NCBI GenBank assembly: GCA_015680685.1
Contig: MNCI01025115.1
Coordinates: 57,939 to 121,938, forward strand
Direction of reading: 5' to 3'
DNA length: 64,000 bases
From: Gnetum montanum
Lineage: Eukaryota > Streptophyta > Gnetopsida > Gnetales > Gnetaceae
Positions 31,373 through 43,929 of this stretch are shown piece by piece. The position numbers and the translations under genes were made by a program. Within the stretch, counting starts at the first letter, position 1. Each line of letters begins with the position of its first letter. The notes beneath the pieces were generated by a model, which was given only the letters and a program-made list of their open reading frames with translations, did not search any database and was not told the origin of the DNA.

Positions 31373-32697
31373 ATGAAACACCACAAAAATTTCGAGTTTG
31401 GCACTTGTCCAACAAGAAGCAGATCCCCGTGACCCACAGACGACTTTTGCTACATTTGAAGTCACACATGGCAATTTTGAGGATTGAAACACTTGGTTTT
31501 TACCAAGTGTTGTGCTAGTGTGTACGCCCAGCGTATACGCCCGGCATTTTCAGCGTATACACCCCAGCTTATACGCCCCAGCTTATAAGCCCGAAGCCCA
31601 GCGTACACGCCTCACATGTACGCTCAGCAAGTACAACAGGAGCAAGAATTGAAGCAAGTCGACGTCCAGCATCCATCAGCGTATACGCCCCAGCGTATAC
31701 GCCAGCATCCATTAGCGTATACACCCTAGCATATACGCCCAGCTTCCGTCAGTGTATACGCCCAGCGTCCACCCAAGTTCACACGCCCAGCAAGCCCAAT
31801 GTATACGCCCAGCATATACGCCGGCCTAATGTAGCGTATACGCCCAGCATATACCATATTTCTAAATTGTACGCACCCGGTCGACACGCCACGTGTCTCC
31901 CAACCCGATTTTACTAGTAAAACCCCCCCTATAAAAAGCCCAGTTTGCCGTGAATTCAAGGTCGGCAAAAATTTACCAGAGTAGACCCAAGAGCAATTAC
32001 GCTGCAAACCAGAGCCTAAAAACCTCTTACGCTGGAAGTTCTGTACGCCCAGCACAGTCTCTACGCTCTGCCTATCGTGCGAACCAGCCGCATCCCTGTA
32101 CCCACCGGGGCTTTACGTCTGCCTTGTGTTTAGCCACAACTGCGTTAGACCGGTGCACTACATTTCCATTTCATAATATAGTTTACAGTTTACAGTTTAC
32201 AATTTACAGTTTACGCTGATTTCTTGCATGTGTTTCTGCTTACGCTCGCTTACATTTACGCTCTGATTACACCGCCTACGCTCTATTTACACTGTTTATG
32301 CTGTTGACATCCTATTTATGCTTTACGCCTAGTTTACGCCCTGTTACACTGTGCACTCAGGTTCACGCCCTATTTACGTTGTGTTCAGGTTTAGGCTTAG
32401 TTTACGCTGCGTATATTAGTTTATGCTGTTTACGCCATTTACATTTTGCTTACGCCTTGTTTTCACTGTTCACTCCGTCTTACGCCCGCTACACTGTTTA
32501 TGCATAACCCAGCGTATAACACTTCAGTGATGCTCGGGCAAATCCTTGTCTGATCCGCGTGCGGACCACTCAAGGTACTCTACCTTCGTGCATTCTAGCT
32601 CGCCCTCAGGCGAAGGTAGGGTCATCTGTGCTCACCCTGCGATCCCACGGTCTCTGTGTTTCCTTCCAGCCGGGGACCGATGATTTTAGGCAGTACA
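31373..32697 (+). repeat. 3' LTR of element B (1,325 bp)
   Basis: TGAAACACC...CAGTACA. It aligns throughout with the 5' LTR, with scattered substitutions plus a few insertions (for example near 31,560-31,600 and 32,300-32,410). It is followed by CTTAT. Confidence 0.93.
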
Positions 32698-32702
32698 CTT
32701 AT

Positions 32703-32813
32703 TCATCCCCTACTCCCACCCCTTCCCCAAAAACACACACCCCCCCCCCCCCCCCCCCCCCCCACCCCCCCNNNNNNNNNNNNNNNNNNNNNNNNNNNNN
32801 NNNNNNNNNNNNN
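32703..32813. other. end of Copia-1 3' LTR, poly-C and 42-N gap
   Basis: TCATCCCC... is the continuation of the split copia LTR. It degenerates into a poly-C run (32,738-32,771) and an N gap (32,772-32,813). The copia right border and its target duplication are lost here. Confidence 0.8.
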
Positions 32814-33793
32814 TAAGTTGAACAATCCTCAATACCTAAAAAATTTAATGTTAAAAAATTAAAAGTCTTAGAGTGAAAAAGTTTGATCCTAAATCCCATA
32901 GGCCTAAAAAATAAAGAATTTGGAGCATCCTAAATGATCCAAAAGATCACTTAGGGACTTAAAGCACTATTACCAACATATTTAATGAAAATAGGAAAAT
33001 AAAAACTATAGTGTGTAGGACTTTAAAAACATATCATGAAAATACAATAAATAAGCATTAAATATTGGAAAAACAAGTGCTACAAACATTGTATTAATTG
33101 TGAGAAAATAGTGTTGATATAGAGATTAGAGAATATAAAGCATTTTTAGAATATAGTGTATATGGTTGGCTATGTGTTGCATTTAATCTAGACTAGTGTC
33201 CCAATTTTTCCATAGAATAAATGTTGCTGTTATGAAACTCCAAAAATCTATGGTAAAAAATCTACTATTATGGTTGCAAAATCTGTAACTCTACACTACT
33301 CTTTCTACTTTTGGGGAATTTGATCTACCAAAAAGTCTTGGGATCGACTACAAATCTAGCTTAAATAGGTTGTAATCTACATCGATTATAGTTTCACATG
33401 CTCACATGAGCATTACAAGCTATGTGTAATGTAAATACATAGCTTATTAGCTAGTGTATTTGGCTTTTATGCTAAAAATGCTAACGTGTTTAGCATTTTC
33501 ACCACCTAAAATTCTAGAGTAAGAGACTCTAGTATAAAAGACTTTGCCCATGCAATGTATTTACATTTTGGGTCCCTTATATGCTAGCTTAAATGAGATT
33601 TATAGCTCATATGTTGTAAATACATTTTTAGATATCAAAATTTACTATAATTTTAGCCAAAATAAGGCCATTGGGTGGGATTTATGATGGGAAAATAAGA
33701 TATTATTTCTATTTTAATTTCCATTAATTACATTCCAAATCTAGCTATTAAGGTTTATCATGCAAAATTGCAATTTTTCCTTAAGGTGTTTTA
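32814..33793 (-). repeat. gypsy LTR J (Tat/Ogre-like), minus strand
   Basis: The minus strand reads AAACACCTTAAGGAAAAATT... at 33,793 and runs down to the GGGATTTAGGATCAAACTTT-like end block near 32,870. It is closest to LTR A. It abuts the N gap on one side and element K's 3' UTR on the other. AGCTTA-type words recur at 33,400-33,620. Confidence 0.6.
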
Positions 33794-33795
33794 GT

Positions 33796-34630
33796 AGGAT
33801 GAGCCCGAAGTCATCATAAGGGTGTGATTCATCACAAGATGAGTCACCATGTGATCTTGATATATGAGATTTGATTACCTTGATCAATCTTGTTAATAGT
33901 ACTTTCCTCACATCATTTTTGTTATCCCTCTTGAGTCATAACAATGCAATCAAATTGTAGCCTTCATTACCTTGTTAATAATGAAAACTAGTGTTTGACA
34001 TCTATGCACCATGATCATGTGACATCACTTTCAATGTGGTTTGCTAACCAAGTTTACTAAATGCAATATAAATCATTTACTAAGAAAACAAAAATTCAGC
34101 CTTAGCAATGAAAGCCAATGAAGATTTCACTACCTTAAAAAATTTAGAAATAATAAATAATAAAAATAATAAAATAAAAAAATTTCCAAGAAGGCCAATG
34201 TATCTTGAAGATAATCAAATTAATGGCTATCAAATAAAAAGGGGAGAAAGCCAAGTGGCCAAAGAATCCTATTACCAAGTGCTAGTTCATCCAAATATCA
34301 TCAAGTAACTAGTAGTCTAAGCACATGCATGAAGACCTCCTCATCTAGAAAACCTAATGCCACCATGCCATAGCCATGATGTTAACACATTTGGAATTTT
34401 TTGTTAGCTAATGTAACCATCCTCTCATAGCTAATGTAGCCAACATCACAACCAAAACTCTTAACATCCCACTATAACCTTGTTTCACCATCATGGGCAC
34501 TTCTTGATATGATTTGATGGCTATAGAATCAATTGTGAAGAGGAAGCATTAGTGATGAACTTGCAATGATGTTTCACATTCTTTATTATCTCTCAAGTTA
34601 ACCCTCAAAACATCAATAAACAGGGCCCAG
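33796..34630 (+). other. 3' UTR of element K
   Basis: Starts at GTAGGATGAGCC, equivalent to the acceptor-like site in A, and parallels 5462-6377 block for block. It ends in CATCAATAAACAGGGCCCAG before the LTR. No coding sequence. Confidence 0.6.
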
Positions 34631-35634
34631 TGAAACACCTCAAGGAAAATTCATGTTGCAAAAAGAAAAGCCCATAGCTGAAATTTTCATTATAATTTAG
34701 TGAAGATTTGAAGGTAGAAATAATTATCTTTCTTTTCCACCAAAAACACCATCATGTGGCCTCATGCTAAAAGAATTATTAATAATTTTTCAAAGTAAAA
34801 AATGAGTTTTAAAGCCCACATGCTACAAATTCCATATATGTTAGTGTGTGAAGTGTAAAAATGCTTTACACACTACAAAAAATTAATCTTTTTATCTTAC
34901 ATGCTACATATTTCAACTTCACCCATTGTGGTGGATTTGGGCTTTAAATTCATATGTTGTACATCTTAGTTCCACAATTTTTTGTTGGGTAGGGTGTGGT
35001 ACTTGGATTTCAAATCCACATGCTACACTTTGGTTTAGGAATACCTTATAATGCTCCAAAATTGTAACAAATGCCATCATAGTAGACCTAAAGCCTATTT
35101 ATATTGAATTGAGCATTATGTTTTTTATCTTTTGACAAAAATTTATAGCACACTTGGAGCTAAGAGATCACATAGCACCAACAAAATAAAATATTTTTTT
35201 TATCCTTTTACAATTGTTATTTAGTGTAGATTAGGTGAGAAACTAGCGTCGATTAACTACAAAACACATCCTACCATTTGCATCAAATTCCAAGAATATT
35301 TTTACATTTTAGGCTTCTAAAGCCTACTGATCTATATCTTCTTAACCCATTATTACCAACATTTTATAATATTTAATATAATTTTTTTAGTATTTTCTTG
35401 TTTTAGCATATTTTCTCACCATTCATTCTTGTTTATGTGCTGCACTTTGCATTTACACACTTTTCTTTACATTTATTTAACAACACTTGGTAACAAATTT
35501 CTTAAAGTTTCTAAGAAATAAACAAGACTATTTTTGGTGCTTTAGATTCTTTTTGAGACCTGTGGATCTATGAATTAAACTATTCTGCATAGGATCTTTT
35601 GGTTTCCTAGAACTAAAATTTTCTATCATTATAG
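34631..35634 (+). repeat. gypsy LTR K (Tat/Ogre-like)
   Basis: Starts TGAAACACCTCAAGG and ends near AAAATTTTCTATCATTATAG. The CTACCATTTGCATCAAATTCC and TGGATCTATGAATTAAACT blocks align with LTR A and LTR L. Confidence 0.62.
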
Positions 35635-36027
35635 AATTGTCAACTAGCACTAAAGTCCCATAGTACATACCTATAGGAAAATCTTGATGACTACCATCTA
35701 GTAATGAGCCACCTATAAGAGATGTAGTAGGCTATCAAGTAGAGGATAAGAGACTTTTAATAATGCTTAAGCACATCTTTTGATGAACTTGAAGTCTCTA
35801 GGAAGCCAACATCTAGGATAATTTCTATGTAATCTAAAAGCAATGACTAGATCCTACAAATTTCTAGGAACATAACTATATTTGAGGTCACCCTTGTAAT
35901 TAGTGATGAGGCCATGATCTTAATGATGCCCTACTAAGATCAATAAAATGCTACTAAGGATATAGAAAAGTAGGTTAGTAGTACCTTGAATGTTCTACTG
36001 GCCCCCATTTCTAATTTTATCATGCCT
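35635..36027. other. unassigned spacer
   Basis: AT-rich sequence with no ORF above background and no motif I can match; possibly leader debris of K. Confidence 0.4.
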
Positions 36028-36953
36028 AGAGATGAGTGGTTGGGTATTCCAACACTTTATCATATAAGTCACAAGTGTTCAAATGTGATCAAATCATAAT
36101 CTATGGATGGAAAATGTAAGTATGCTAGTGGTTGATAGTTGGTCTATGATCATTGTCTTCTCACTTGAGTGAGTGAAATACAAGTAGTATGATTTAACTC
36201 TTAGTGAGGTATATGATATTAGGATGTTATATGCTGAAATTACTTCTAAGTGCTTCCATAAATAAAATGAGAGTAAAAAGTAAATCTAAATGATAATAAA
36301 AATATAAATCAATTCTAGCCTATGGTGATAAGCATCCATTCCTAGCTTGTTATACATGTCCTAGGCTCATGTAACTATTACTAGGATTACCAAGTGAATC
36401 CACTATTAAGGAAATCAAGTAAAGGCACTATTGGATTACCAAACGATTATAGTTAACACTTGAAACTAGTTGTACCTATTCCACATTACTAATGAACATG
36501 GGAAAGGTAAAGTACTTAGAAAATCTAAAGAACTATACTAGAGAAAACATATTAAATAGATGAAAATCAAATTGAGGAAAATGACTAAGTAAAAATAAAG
36601 AAACTACGTGTAACACTGCAATGATGAGAAACAAAATTGATCTTTATTTCTAGCCATAAATGATCCCTAAGTACAATCTACTCGAATAACAATTATATAC
36701 AACTATTCAACACCACACTGTAGGCATTCAGTCTACTACTAAGTCTAGGTAATGAAAAAAAATTACAAGAATTCTTCTAGGTATTAAATGAAAATTGTTC
36801 ATTTGATGTAAGGGTTGGTGTTTATAGTATTGACCAGGCTCCTCTACATCACACCAACCATGATTTATGTAGGATTGTGATATTATAAATATGATATTAT
36901 AGATGTGATATCATAGATACAATATCATGGCTTATGAAAAATAAGTTTTATCA
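36028..36953 (-). repeat. Athila-like LTR (Ath-3), minus strand, diverged
   Basis: On the minus strand it begins TGATAAAACTTATTT at 36,953, followed by a GATATC/GATATT-rich U3 (36,860-36,930). It contains ATAAAGATCAATTTTG and TTACCAAGTGAATCC blocks parallel to the Ath-1 LTR, and ends near 36,028. Length (about 0.93 kb) fits the family. No clear primer site follows, so it may be a solo LTR. Confidence 0.65.
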
Positions 36954-38196
36954 TACCCCCATAACTGACTGGAAATGCATCCTTGAGTTAAAACAAGAGG
37001 ATAAAGTTCCTTATAAAATTATGAGGTGTAGTTAGATGTTAACATGACTACTTAACTTTGAATTCCACATTATGGTTTGAATGGTGCTTTACAAAATTAT
37101 CATGCATTGCATGATGGACACATATGATAAAAAAAACCAAACAAAATAAAATGATAAAGCTTGATGTGGTGTAATGTTCCTAGTGATTGTGGCTCCTCCA
37201 TCGGCTTCTTCCCTTTATCATTAGGCTTTGAAATCTAGTATCTACTAAGTAATGCATGAAGTTTTTCCTCCTTTGATCTGGGATCATGTACCATCTAGGT
37301 GAATTCTACAATGTTTGCTAGCATCAGTACATTCCATGGGTATGGTAGCTATGGAAACATCTTATTTGCTTTTACATACCAACCTACAAACTACCTTTTT
37401 TCTTCTTTATATGCTTTTTCCACCTTCTGTAGTTCTTGATAATTTTTCATTCTATAGGTTAGGTTTCCTACTACATCTTTTTACTATTGGTAGAGGGCTT
37501 TTAGTATTTCAAGTTTAGAGTTTGTAATATGTAATTTTTGTTGTGCATCCTTCTTGTCTATAATCTCTTTTCCATACATTGCGTACACTACAACTACTTG
37601 CTATTCTAGCTCATTCCTTGGTCTACATACTATGAGCATGACTAGATTAGCATACTTAAGGTTTGCTAATTTCATGTACTCTAAAAGGTCTTCAATATGT
37701 AGGTTCTTTTTCTTTACTTCAGTTTGGTGGACATGGGTGAGGCTATCAAAAATTGGCTTCCAATTAGGTATTTATGTGGTGATGGACCTAATTTTGGCTT
37801 TAGCCAACTAGATTTCTTTTTTGTTAATTTTTTTGTACATGCCCACCTAGTCTTTTTGAAGTGTTCCTTAAGCCTCTCATGATTCTTGGCCTCATTTTTC
37901 CATGCGTTGATTTGAATGGTAGATTTTTAATAGATCATGTGGACTTCCTTCATTAATAGGATTATATTTTCTCTAGGGAATTTTTGCATATCTTGGTTAA
38001 CCCTTACAAATTATTCTCTAAGCTAATGGATGCTTTCCTTGAAAACATTCTTCTATTTCTCTATATATATTAATCTTATGTTTTCTCTAGCAATCTTTTT
38101 ATTTTCTTCTTCAAAGGCAATTAGTACTTTAGCATGTGCATATGTTTTTGCTTCTACCATAGATGCATTCCATGTTGCTATTTCCTTTTCCATCTT
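36954..38196 (-). pseudogene. unidentified degraded coding sequence, coiled-coil-like
   Basis: The minus strand from 38,196 downward is open and Lys/Glu-rich: KMEKEIATWNASMVEAKTYA, EEENKKIARENIRL, KNEAKNHERLKEHFKKTRWA. Scattered stops appear until roughly 37,680, then decay. Composition suggests a coiled coil. It lies next to an Athila-like LTR and is cut by LTR L, so it is probably an element-encoded accessory or gag-like ORF, but I do not recognise it. The plus-strand ORFs here are shadows. Confidence 0.4.
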
Positions 38197-39299
38197 TGAA
38201 ACACCCCAACAAAAATTCATGTTATAATCCATGGCCAAAATTCTTTGTAATTTGGTAAAATAGTAAAGGTAGATATAATTTCCTTATTTTCCCCAAAATT
38301 TTTGCATTATGGCCTTGTATTACTATAATTTAAGGTAGTGTTTAATGTAAAATATGATATGTGTAGTCTCTATGTTGTAGATCTCATGTATCACAATTGG
38401 TAGAGGATAAAAATGCTTCATAAGTTATAAATGCCTTATCTCCTAGCTTACAAGAGATACAAAACCCATGTATGCTAGCTTGAGGGGGTTAAAAGAACTT
38501 TAAAAGCTATAAAATTTGGTATCTTAGCCTCATATGCTAAGCATGATAGTTATTTATGCTAGTCAACCTACAAAGATAACATACAAAATTCAGGTTTTAG
38601 TTCCATATGCTAAGCATGAAAATTTTATACACTAGATAGCTTATAGAGGTAGTGTATGGAGGGCAAACAATTAGATAAAACTACTCATATGATACATGGA
38701 GGTGTTCTAGGTATAATGAAATTTTCCAAAGTTCCATCAGCAATCATGATAGAATTAATCAATCGCAAATCAGAAATCAAAAGCCTATTTAAATGAGAAT
38801 CTATTTCATTACAAGGACATTTACCATTTGGCATCTATGTCGAACCTAAGACTTTCGAGCAATATAGATGCCTAAGAGTCCATGATTATCATCATCATTT
38901 TTCCACAACATAAAAAACAAGTGAAGCTAAGGAGTAAATCTTTGCGGATACATTACAGAATACACCCCACAATTGTATCAAAGCTTAAAGATGTTATTTC
39001 ATCTTTTGTGTTTTCTAAAATCTATACTTTATATCTCCTAAAAATTTTCTTATAACATTTTATTTCATAGTATTAATATCAAATTTGTATTTCTACCTTT
39101 CTTTTATCATTTTTTATGTCATCCTATTTTGGTCTTCTATGTTGTATTTTAAAATTAAGACAATCATTTACATGCTTTTTTATTGCTTAGTAATAGACCC
39201 TCTAAGTTCTCATTTGATTGACAAGATTGTTCAAGGTGCCTACAGATCCTACTTGAGGTCCATAGATCTATGAGCTAAACTATTTTGATAGGGATCTTC
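38197..39299 (+). repeat. gypsy LTR L (Tat/Ogre-like), cut by Copia-2
   Basis: Starts TGAAACACCCCAACAAAAATTC and ends at GGGATCTTC, where the copia LTR begins. The 3' block TAGATCTATGAGCTAAACTATT is the family end block. Confidence 0.62.
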
Positions 39300-40404
39300 T
39301 ATTGACCTTTTGGTATGTCAAAACCTTAAGAAAAATGAAGAACATAGAATGTTATAGAATGTGATGATTTTTTAGGGAATAAATGAGAGCTAAAGAAATG
39401 ACATATACAAAGAGATGTTAATGTGAAGACTACAAGGACTTAAGGAAGCATGAACAAGTATGCAGACCACAAGCAAAATGAAGATGTTTTAGTCATCAAA
39501 AGGAAGCCTAAAGAACCAAAGTTCAAAGCCTGCAGAGATGTATCCATGAAGCAAAAGATGTTTTGGCCGAAGTGAAGAATATGCAGAGAAGAAGTCTCCT
39601 TTCTAGAGAAGACATATCTATAGCGACATCTCCACAAAGACATTCCACTTTTAGAAGAGATGTCTTCCCAAAATGAAAGTTAATTTTAAACAAATGTTCC
39701 AATCTTGAAAGAGACATTTACACTAGTTATTAGAGAGTCATTGCACAAATTCCAAGGTGATTTCAGAAATTTCAAGGCAAAACGAAGACTTCATTCTCTT
39801 GGGTATTGAGCAAGAATTATGCATAAATTATAACTATTAAAGAAACCATTGTATATTGTACTTATGTACTTTATTTGTCAAATAATTTGCTTGTTGGTAG
39901 ATTTTTCATTTAAAGTACAAGGACCTGTAAATTAAGTTACACTGTGTCCTTGTGTTTTTGTTTCTCTCTTGTTTCTGTACTTGGATTAATGTGCTCTTTG
40001 CAAAAAGGCATTGTAATTTAGCTTGTTGGGATCTTGCAAGATTGAGTTTTTGTGCAATGTCAAAATACTCTATAGCAGATCTTAATTTGTAAACGTTGTG
40101 GGATCCTTCAACCCAATTTCTAAGCTTCTTGGGACCTTCCAGGGTTGAGTGGTTTCATAGTGATGAAACATTCTAGAGAAATGATTAGAGCTTATATAGG
40201 GTGTGGTACCCTTTAAATCACTTTTTGAAAAACAAAGTCCAAAGATTTGCAATACCCTTCGAGTATGGAGTATTCAAGTTGAAAAACCATGTAAATTTTA
40301 AGTGTGGTTTATGTGGTTGTTTAATTTTGATTTGGGGAAGTTATTCATCCCTCCCCAATTCTAAGTTCTAGATCCTCAAGTGGTATTAGAGCTTAGTACT
40401 ATTG
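39300..40404 (+). repeat. second copia LTR with primer site (Copia-2 fragment)
   Basis: TATTGACCTTTTGGTATGTC to about 40,370 aligns with both Copia-1 LTRs. TGGTATTAGAGCTT (40,381-40,394) is its initiator-Met-type primer site. The internal region is lost about 10 bp later at gypsy LTR E. Confidence 0.82.
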
Positions 40405-41840
40405 GATTGGGAAAATTCATTTATTGGAATAGAAACTAGAATATTCAATGTGTTGGAATAGTTTTAGCCTTGAATACTAAGGGCCTCTAAAAAATGAGAT
40501 TTAAGGCACCCTAGACAGTCAAGATGATAACCTAGGGACTTACTAAAGTGTAAATGGAAATTTAAACATAAATTAAAATGAAATTATAAACAAAAATGGA
40601 ATTGCAAATCTGGAATAAAAATAGACATAGAAATAAGAACATGAACTCAAACATGCACAACAATGAACTACAACTTTATTGAAATGAAAAATAAAGTAGT
40701 AGGTTCAAAAAGCACAAATTTTGTGCTAGGTGCACAAGTAGTTTACTGAAGGAGCTTGAAGTCCATTAGAGCCTATGGTATGAACTTAAAACTTCGTGAT
40801 CTAGATGCTTTCTAGCCCTAGTTTCTAGCAACTCCCTACTAGTTTCCACCAAGATCAGCAACTATGGTCACATATGATATTCCACCTTTGATGCAATGGT
40901 ATCATGTTGGGAGTCTGTATGCCCAACATAGATACCAGTTCTATTGAAAAAGGTATTGAAGAGTTGTAAAAGGCTCTTTTTTTTTTCAAAATGATTTCAA
41001 GTGTTACTACTCAAAAGAAGTTGGGAACTAGTTACGATGCTATTCTACAAAACTTATGGGACCAAAATAAGGTATTTATGTTGGGATTTTATAGGTCATG
41101 GAATTGCTTATTTTGGCTTTATGCATTACTATCATGATTACTAACAAATTGATGTTTATTTGCAATGTGGTAATGATTACAATTTTTAGCATAGTTTTCA
41201 TTTATGGTAAGTTTGGAATACACCATAGTCACCAAAATCCATCCAAATACCATAAATAGTAAAATAACTTTTATGACTATGCTAATACCATTCCAACTAT
41301 GCTAACCTTTGTGGACTATACTAAAGTTTCTGAAAATAACTAGAAATTGATGGAAACTATGGAAAATGTTGTCTATGTTGGCCATGCTGCAACTACTAAA
41401 GGCTTGGGGTGACTATGCTAGCTACTATTGGGAAAATGGAAAATGGAAAATCCCAACAATTCCAACACTACATATACACTAGATTTTGTGGTGACTATAG
41501 TATGTTTTGTTGGAAAATGTAAATCCAATACCATCTAGACTAGGAGGAGATGATTCTAGCGTAGTTGAGGCTATACCACTACAAAAACCCATGAAAATGC
41601 CAAATATGACAATTCCTAAGGCATTTTCAGCCTTCACAAGCCTAAATATAGAGATGAGGTAACTTTTTCCACTTCGGAAGTGAAACAATAACATCTTTTA
41701 AGTCATTTTTCAGCCCAAAAAAATTAAATTATGCAAGATTATAGCTCATGAACTACAAATCTTATATTTATCATGAAACCTTGTCTCAAACTAGAAAATG
41801 AATGTTAAAATTTGTAACATGAATTTTTGGTGATAATTCA
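40405..41840 (-). repeat. 3' LTR of minus-strand Tat/Ogre-like element E
   Basis: The minus strand starts TGAATTATCACC at 41,840, preceded (41,841-41,860) by the polypurine tract CATCAAAAAAGAGGGGCCAA. It ends near 40,405 after the family block GGCTAAAACTATTCC. ACTATGCTA-type words recur inside. Confidence 0.65.
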
Positions 41841-42789
41841 TTGGCCCCTCTTTTTTGATGTTTGGACAATGGACCCAAGAGACATAAAAAAATACAAAAA
41901 ACTACTACAAGTCCATCACTAATGTTCCCTCTCCACTTGATTTAGTAATATCGAACCATGCACAAGAGTGCTTGTGATTATGTGATAAGGTTATGGTATG
42001 GACTATCATTGGCTATAGGGAAATATTAGAAGGTTAAAAATTAGTTCCAAATTTTGACATCATGGCTATGATATGGCACTAACATGTTGATCAATTAATA
42101 AAGGCTTTGTACCTCATATTTTGAAGTATTGGTCACTCAGCAATGCATTTGAGTAACCAACACCTCACTCCAAAGTTTCTTTGGCCATCGATTTGTCTTT
42201 TTGGGCTTCATTGGCTATTTGGCCTCTTGGAAATTTGCTTTCCCTCTCTTATTTAATGGGGTAAATCCTTCATTAGGTTTCATTAACAAGGTTGGTTTGA
42301 TTTGATTTTCCCATTGAATAAGATGTGTTACATTCAACAAAATTCATGGTGCAACATGACAAAGGGATGTCATATGACCACAATGCATGAGGATCAAATA
42401 TTGGTCAACATTGTTTCTTAAGGATTAGGAAGGCTATGAATAGGATACCAAATTAGACTTAAAGATAGGTGATAGAAATGATGTGGAATAAGCACTCTTG
42501 GCCTAGCAGGACAAACTCAACAAATCTTGTGCATTGAGGTCACATGGTAACTTGCTGCCATGATGAGTTACACCCTTGCAATGACTTCTAGGCTTCATCC
42601 TGCAAGCATAACCCTAAGAGGACAAGAAAAATAAACAAATAAGTCATGTTCTTACAATACAATGCATAAGGGCACACTAGACAATTAGAGAACTAGATCA
42701 CAATGGATCAACATTGTCACAACATAGAGGGATTTATGCAATGTGCATCAAATTTACAAAGTCTTGTAGTTCATTCATTGTTCCAAACA

Positions 42790-42845
<56 letters not shown>

Positions 42846-43269
42846 CATGTAGGATCACTTATTGTAGACCATCAAAGTCATCAACATTGGTTATTCATTG
42901 CAACTTATCAATAATGATAAAAAGCTCTAAATGCAAACATATGAGCATGAGATATATTTAGGGCTATGTAATGGCTTTAACATTTCATTGCAAGGGTTTG
43001 ACATTATCTAGAGTAGGGTTAGGTTCTAGTGAGAAACTTGATTCTATGTGTTTTCTCCTCACCATCTTGGTCTTAGGTGGGAATTTTTACTAAAGGATCC
43101 TCTATGATATTTTTGACTTCAAGATCAATGGTCATCAAACTACTTCAAGGTGTTACGAATATATAGTATAATGGTTTTAAGCTTATGGTTTTGGTATGTA
43201 AGATCAATTTTTCCCAACAACATTATGAGAGGGATTTATTTAGGCTTTAAGGCTAGTCAAATTTGCCTC
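41841..43269 (-). pseudogene. 3' UTR and pol-linker relic of element E
   Basis: Minus-strand order: the pre-RT pol linker beginning GGTGAGGAGAAAACAC (about 43,080 to 42,880), a stop, an acceptor-like GGTTATGCTTGCAG|GATGAAG (42,597), UTR blocks shared with A and K, then the polypurine tract. RT, RNase H and integrase are absent, as in A, so A and E appear to share a deletion. A (GA)n microsatellite interrupts it at 42,791-42,841. Confidence 0.5.
42791..42841. repeat. (GA)n microsatellite
   Basis: About 25 GA units. The ORF spanning it is only an REREREER translation. Confidence 0.95.
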
Positions 43270-43929
43270 CTTATTCTTTTGACTCATACCTGCATGATAA
43301 CATAAGCACATCAAGTAAAACGTATATAATAAAATGATTAAATAAGGTCAAAACAATGCAAAATACTCTATAATAAATAAAAAGTGGATCAAAACAAATT
43401 AAATCAATGCCAAAACAAGGTCCACGGAGGTCACTATGGGTAGTATATGATCAAACATGGCTAACTATGATTACACTTTGTCAATTTTAGGCCTTAGCGG
43501 GCCACAAGTTTACTAGTTTTAGGTCTTGGTGGGTCATAGTTACATGGTATCAAATAATGAACAATAATGATCAAACCCCATCGCCTAACACTAGTCAAAG
43601 GTTTAACAAGGATCAATAGAGGCCACTATAGAGAAAATAACATAGATATAGTAAAATTGAAGCTATGTAGAAACTGAATGAGGTCAACTGATGGTAATAA
43701 AGGCCAATAATGCATAACAAGGTCAAAAACAAGTTAAGACACCATGAAACAAGGTCAAATCAATCAATTTGGAATACATGTTGTAAATCATGATTAATAT
43801 TAGTCAAATAGGATTAGATTTTAATAGTTTTAGGCCTTAGTGGACCATGGTATAAGGCTACAAGGTTACCAAGGAAGTTTGGGCACATGGGGGGGGGNGC
43901 TCATTTCAAGGATATTTTAAAAATACTTG
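43270..43929 (-). other. pre-RT spacer of element E
   Basis: Rich in AACAAGGTCAAA (minus: TTTGACCTTGTT) and TTTAGGCCTTAGCGGGCCA-type words, matching the plus-strand spacer 59,550-60,100 of C. Includes a G-run with a single N at 43,898. No coding sequence. Confidence 0.6.

Larger units (their letters stand above)
21860..32697 (+). mobile_element. Tat/Ogre-like Ty3/gypsy element B, complete ends, internally deleted
   Basis: 5' LTR (21,860-23,102), primer site, repeat-rich leader, gag-protease frame (23,566-27,829), repeat cluster 1, antisense gene remnant (28,478 to about 28,885, minus), integrase (about 28,886-29,872), repeat cluster 2, 3' UTR with polypurine tract, and 3' LTR (31,373-32,697), flanked by CTTAT. 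RT and RNase H, and most of the antisense gene, are missing between about 28,885 and 28,910. The gag/protease and integrase families and the long non-coding regions point to the Tat/Ogre lineage. It is the youngest-looking element here: the LTRs are still very similar and frames are broken by few mutations. Confidence 0.88.

Noticed and set aside
37315-37811. Plus-strand open frames with hydrophobic composition
   Set aside because: Phe/Leu-rich shadows of the Lys/Glu-rich minus-strand relic.
42714-42914. Open frame with REREREER
   Set aside because: A (GA)n microsatellite translation.
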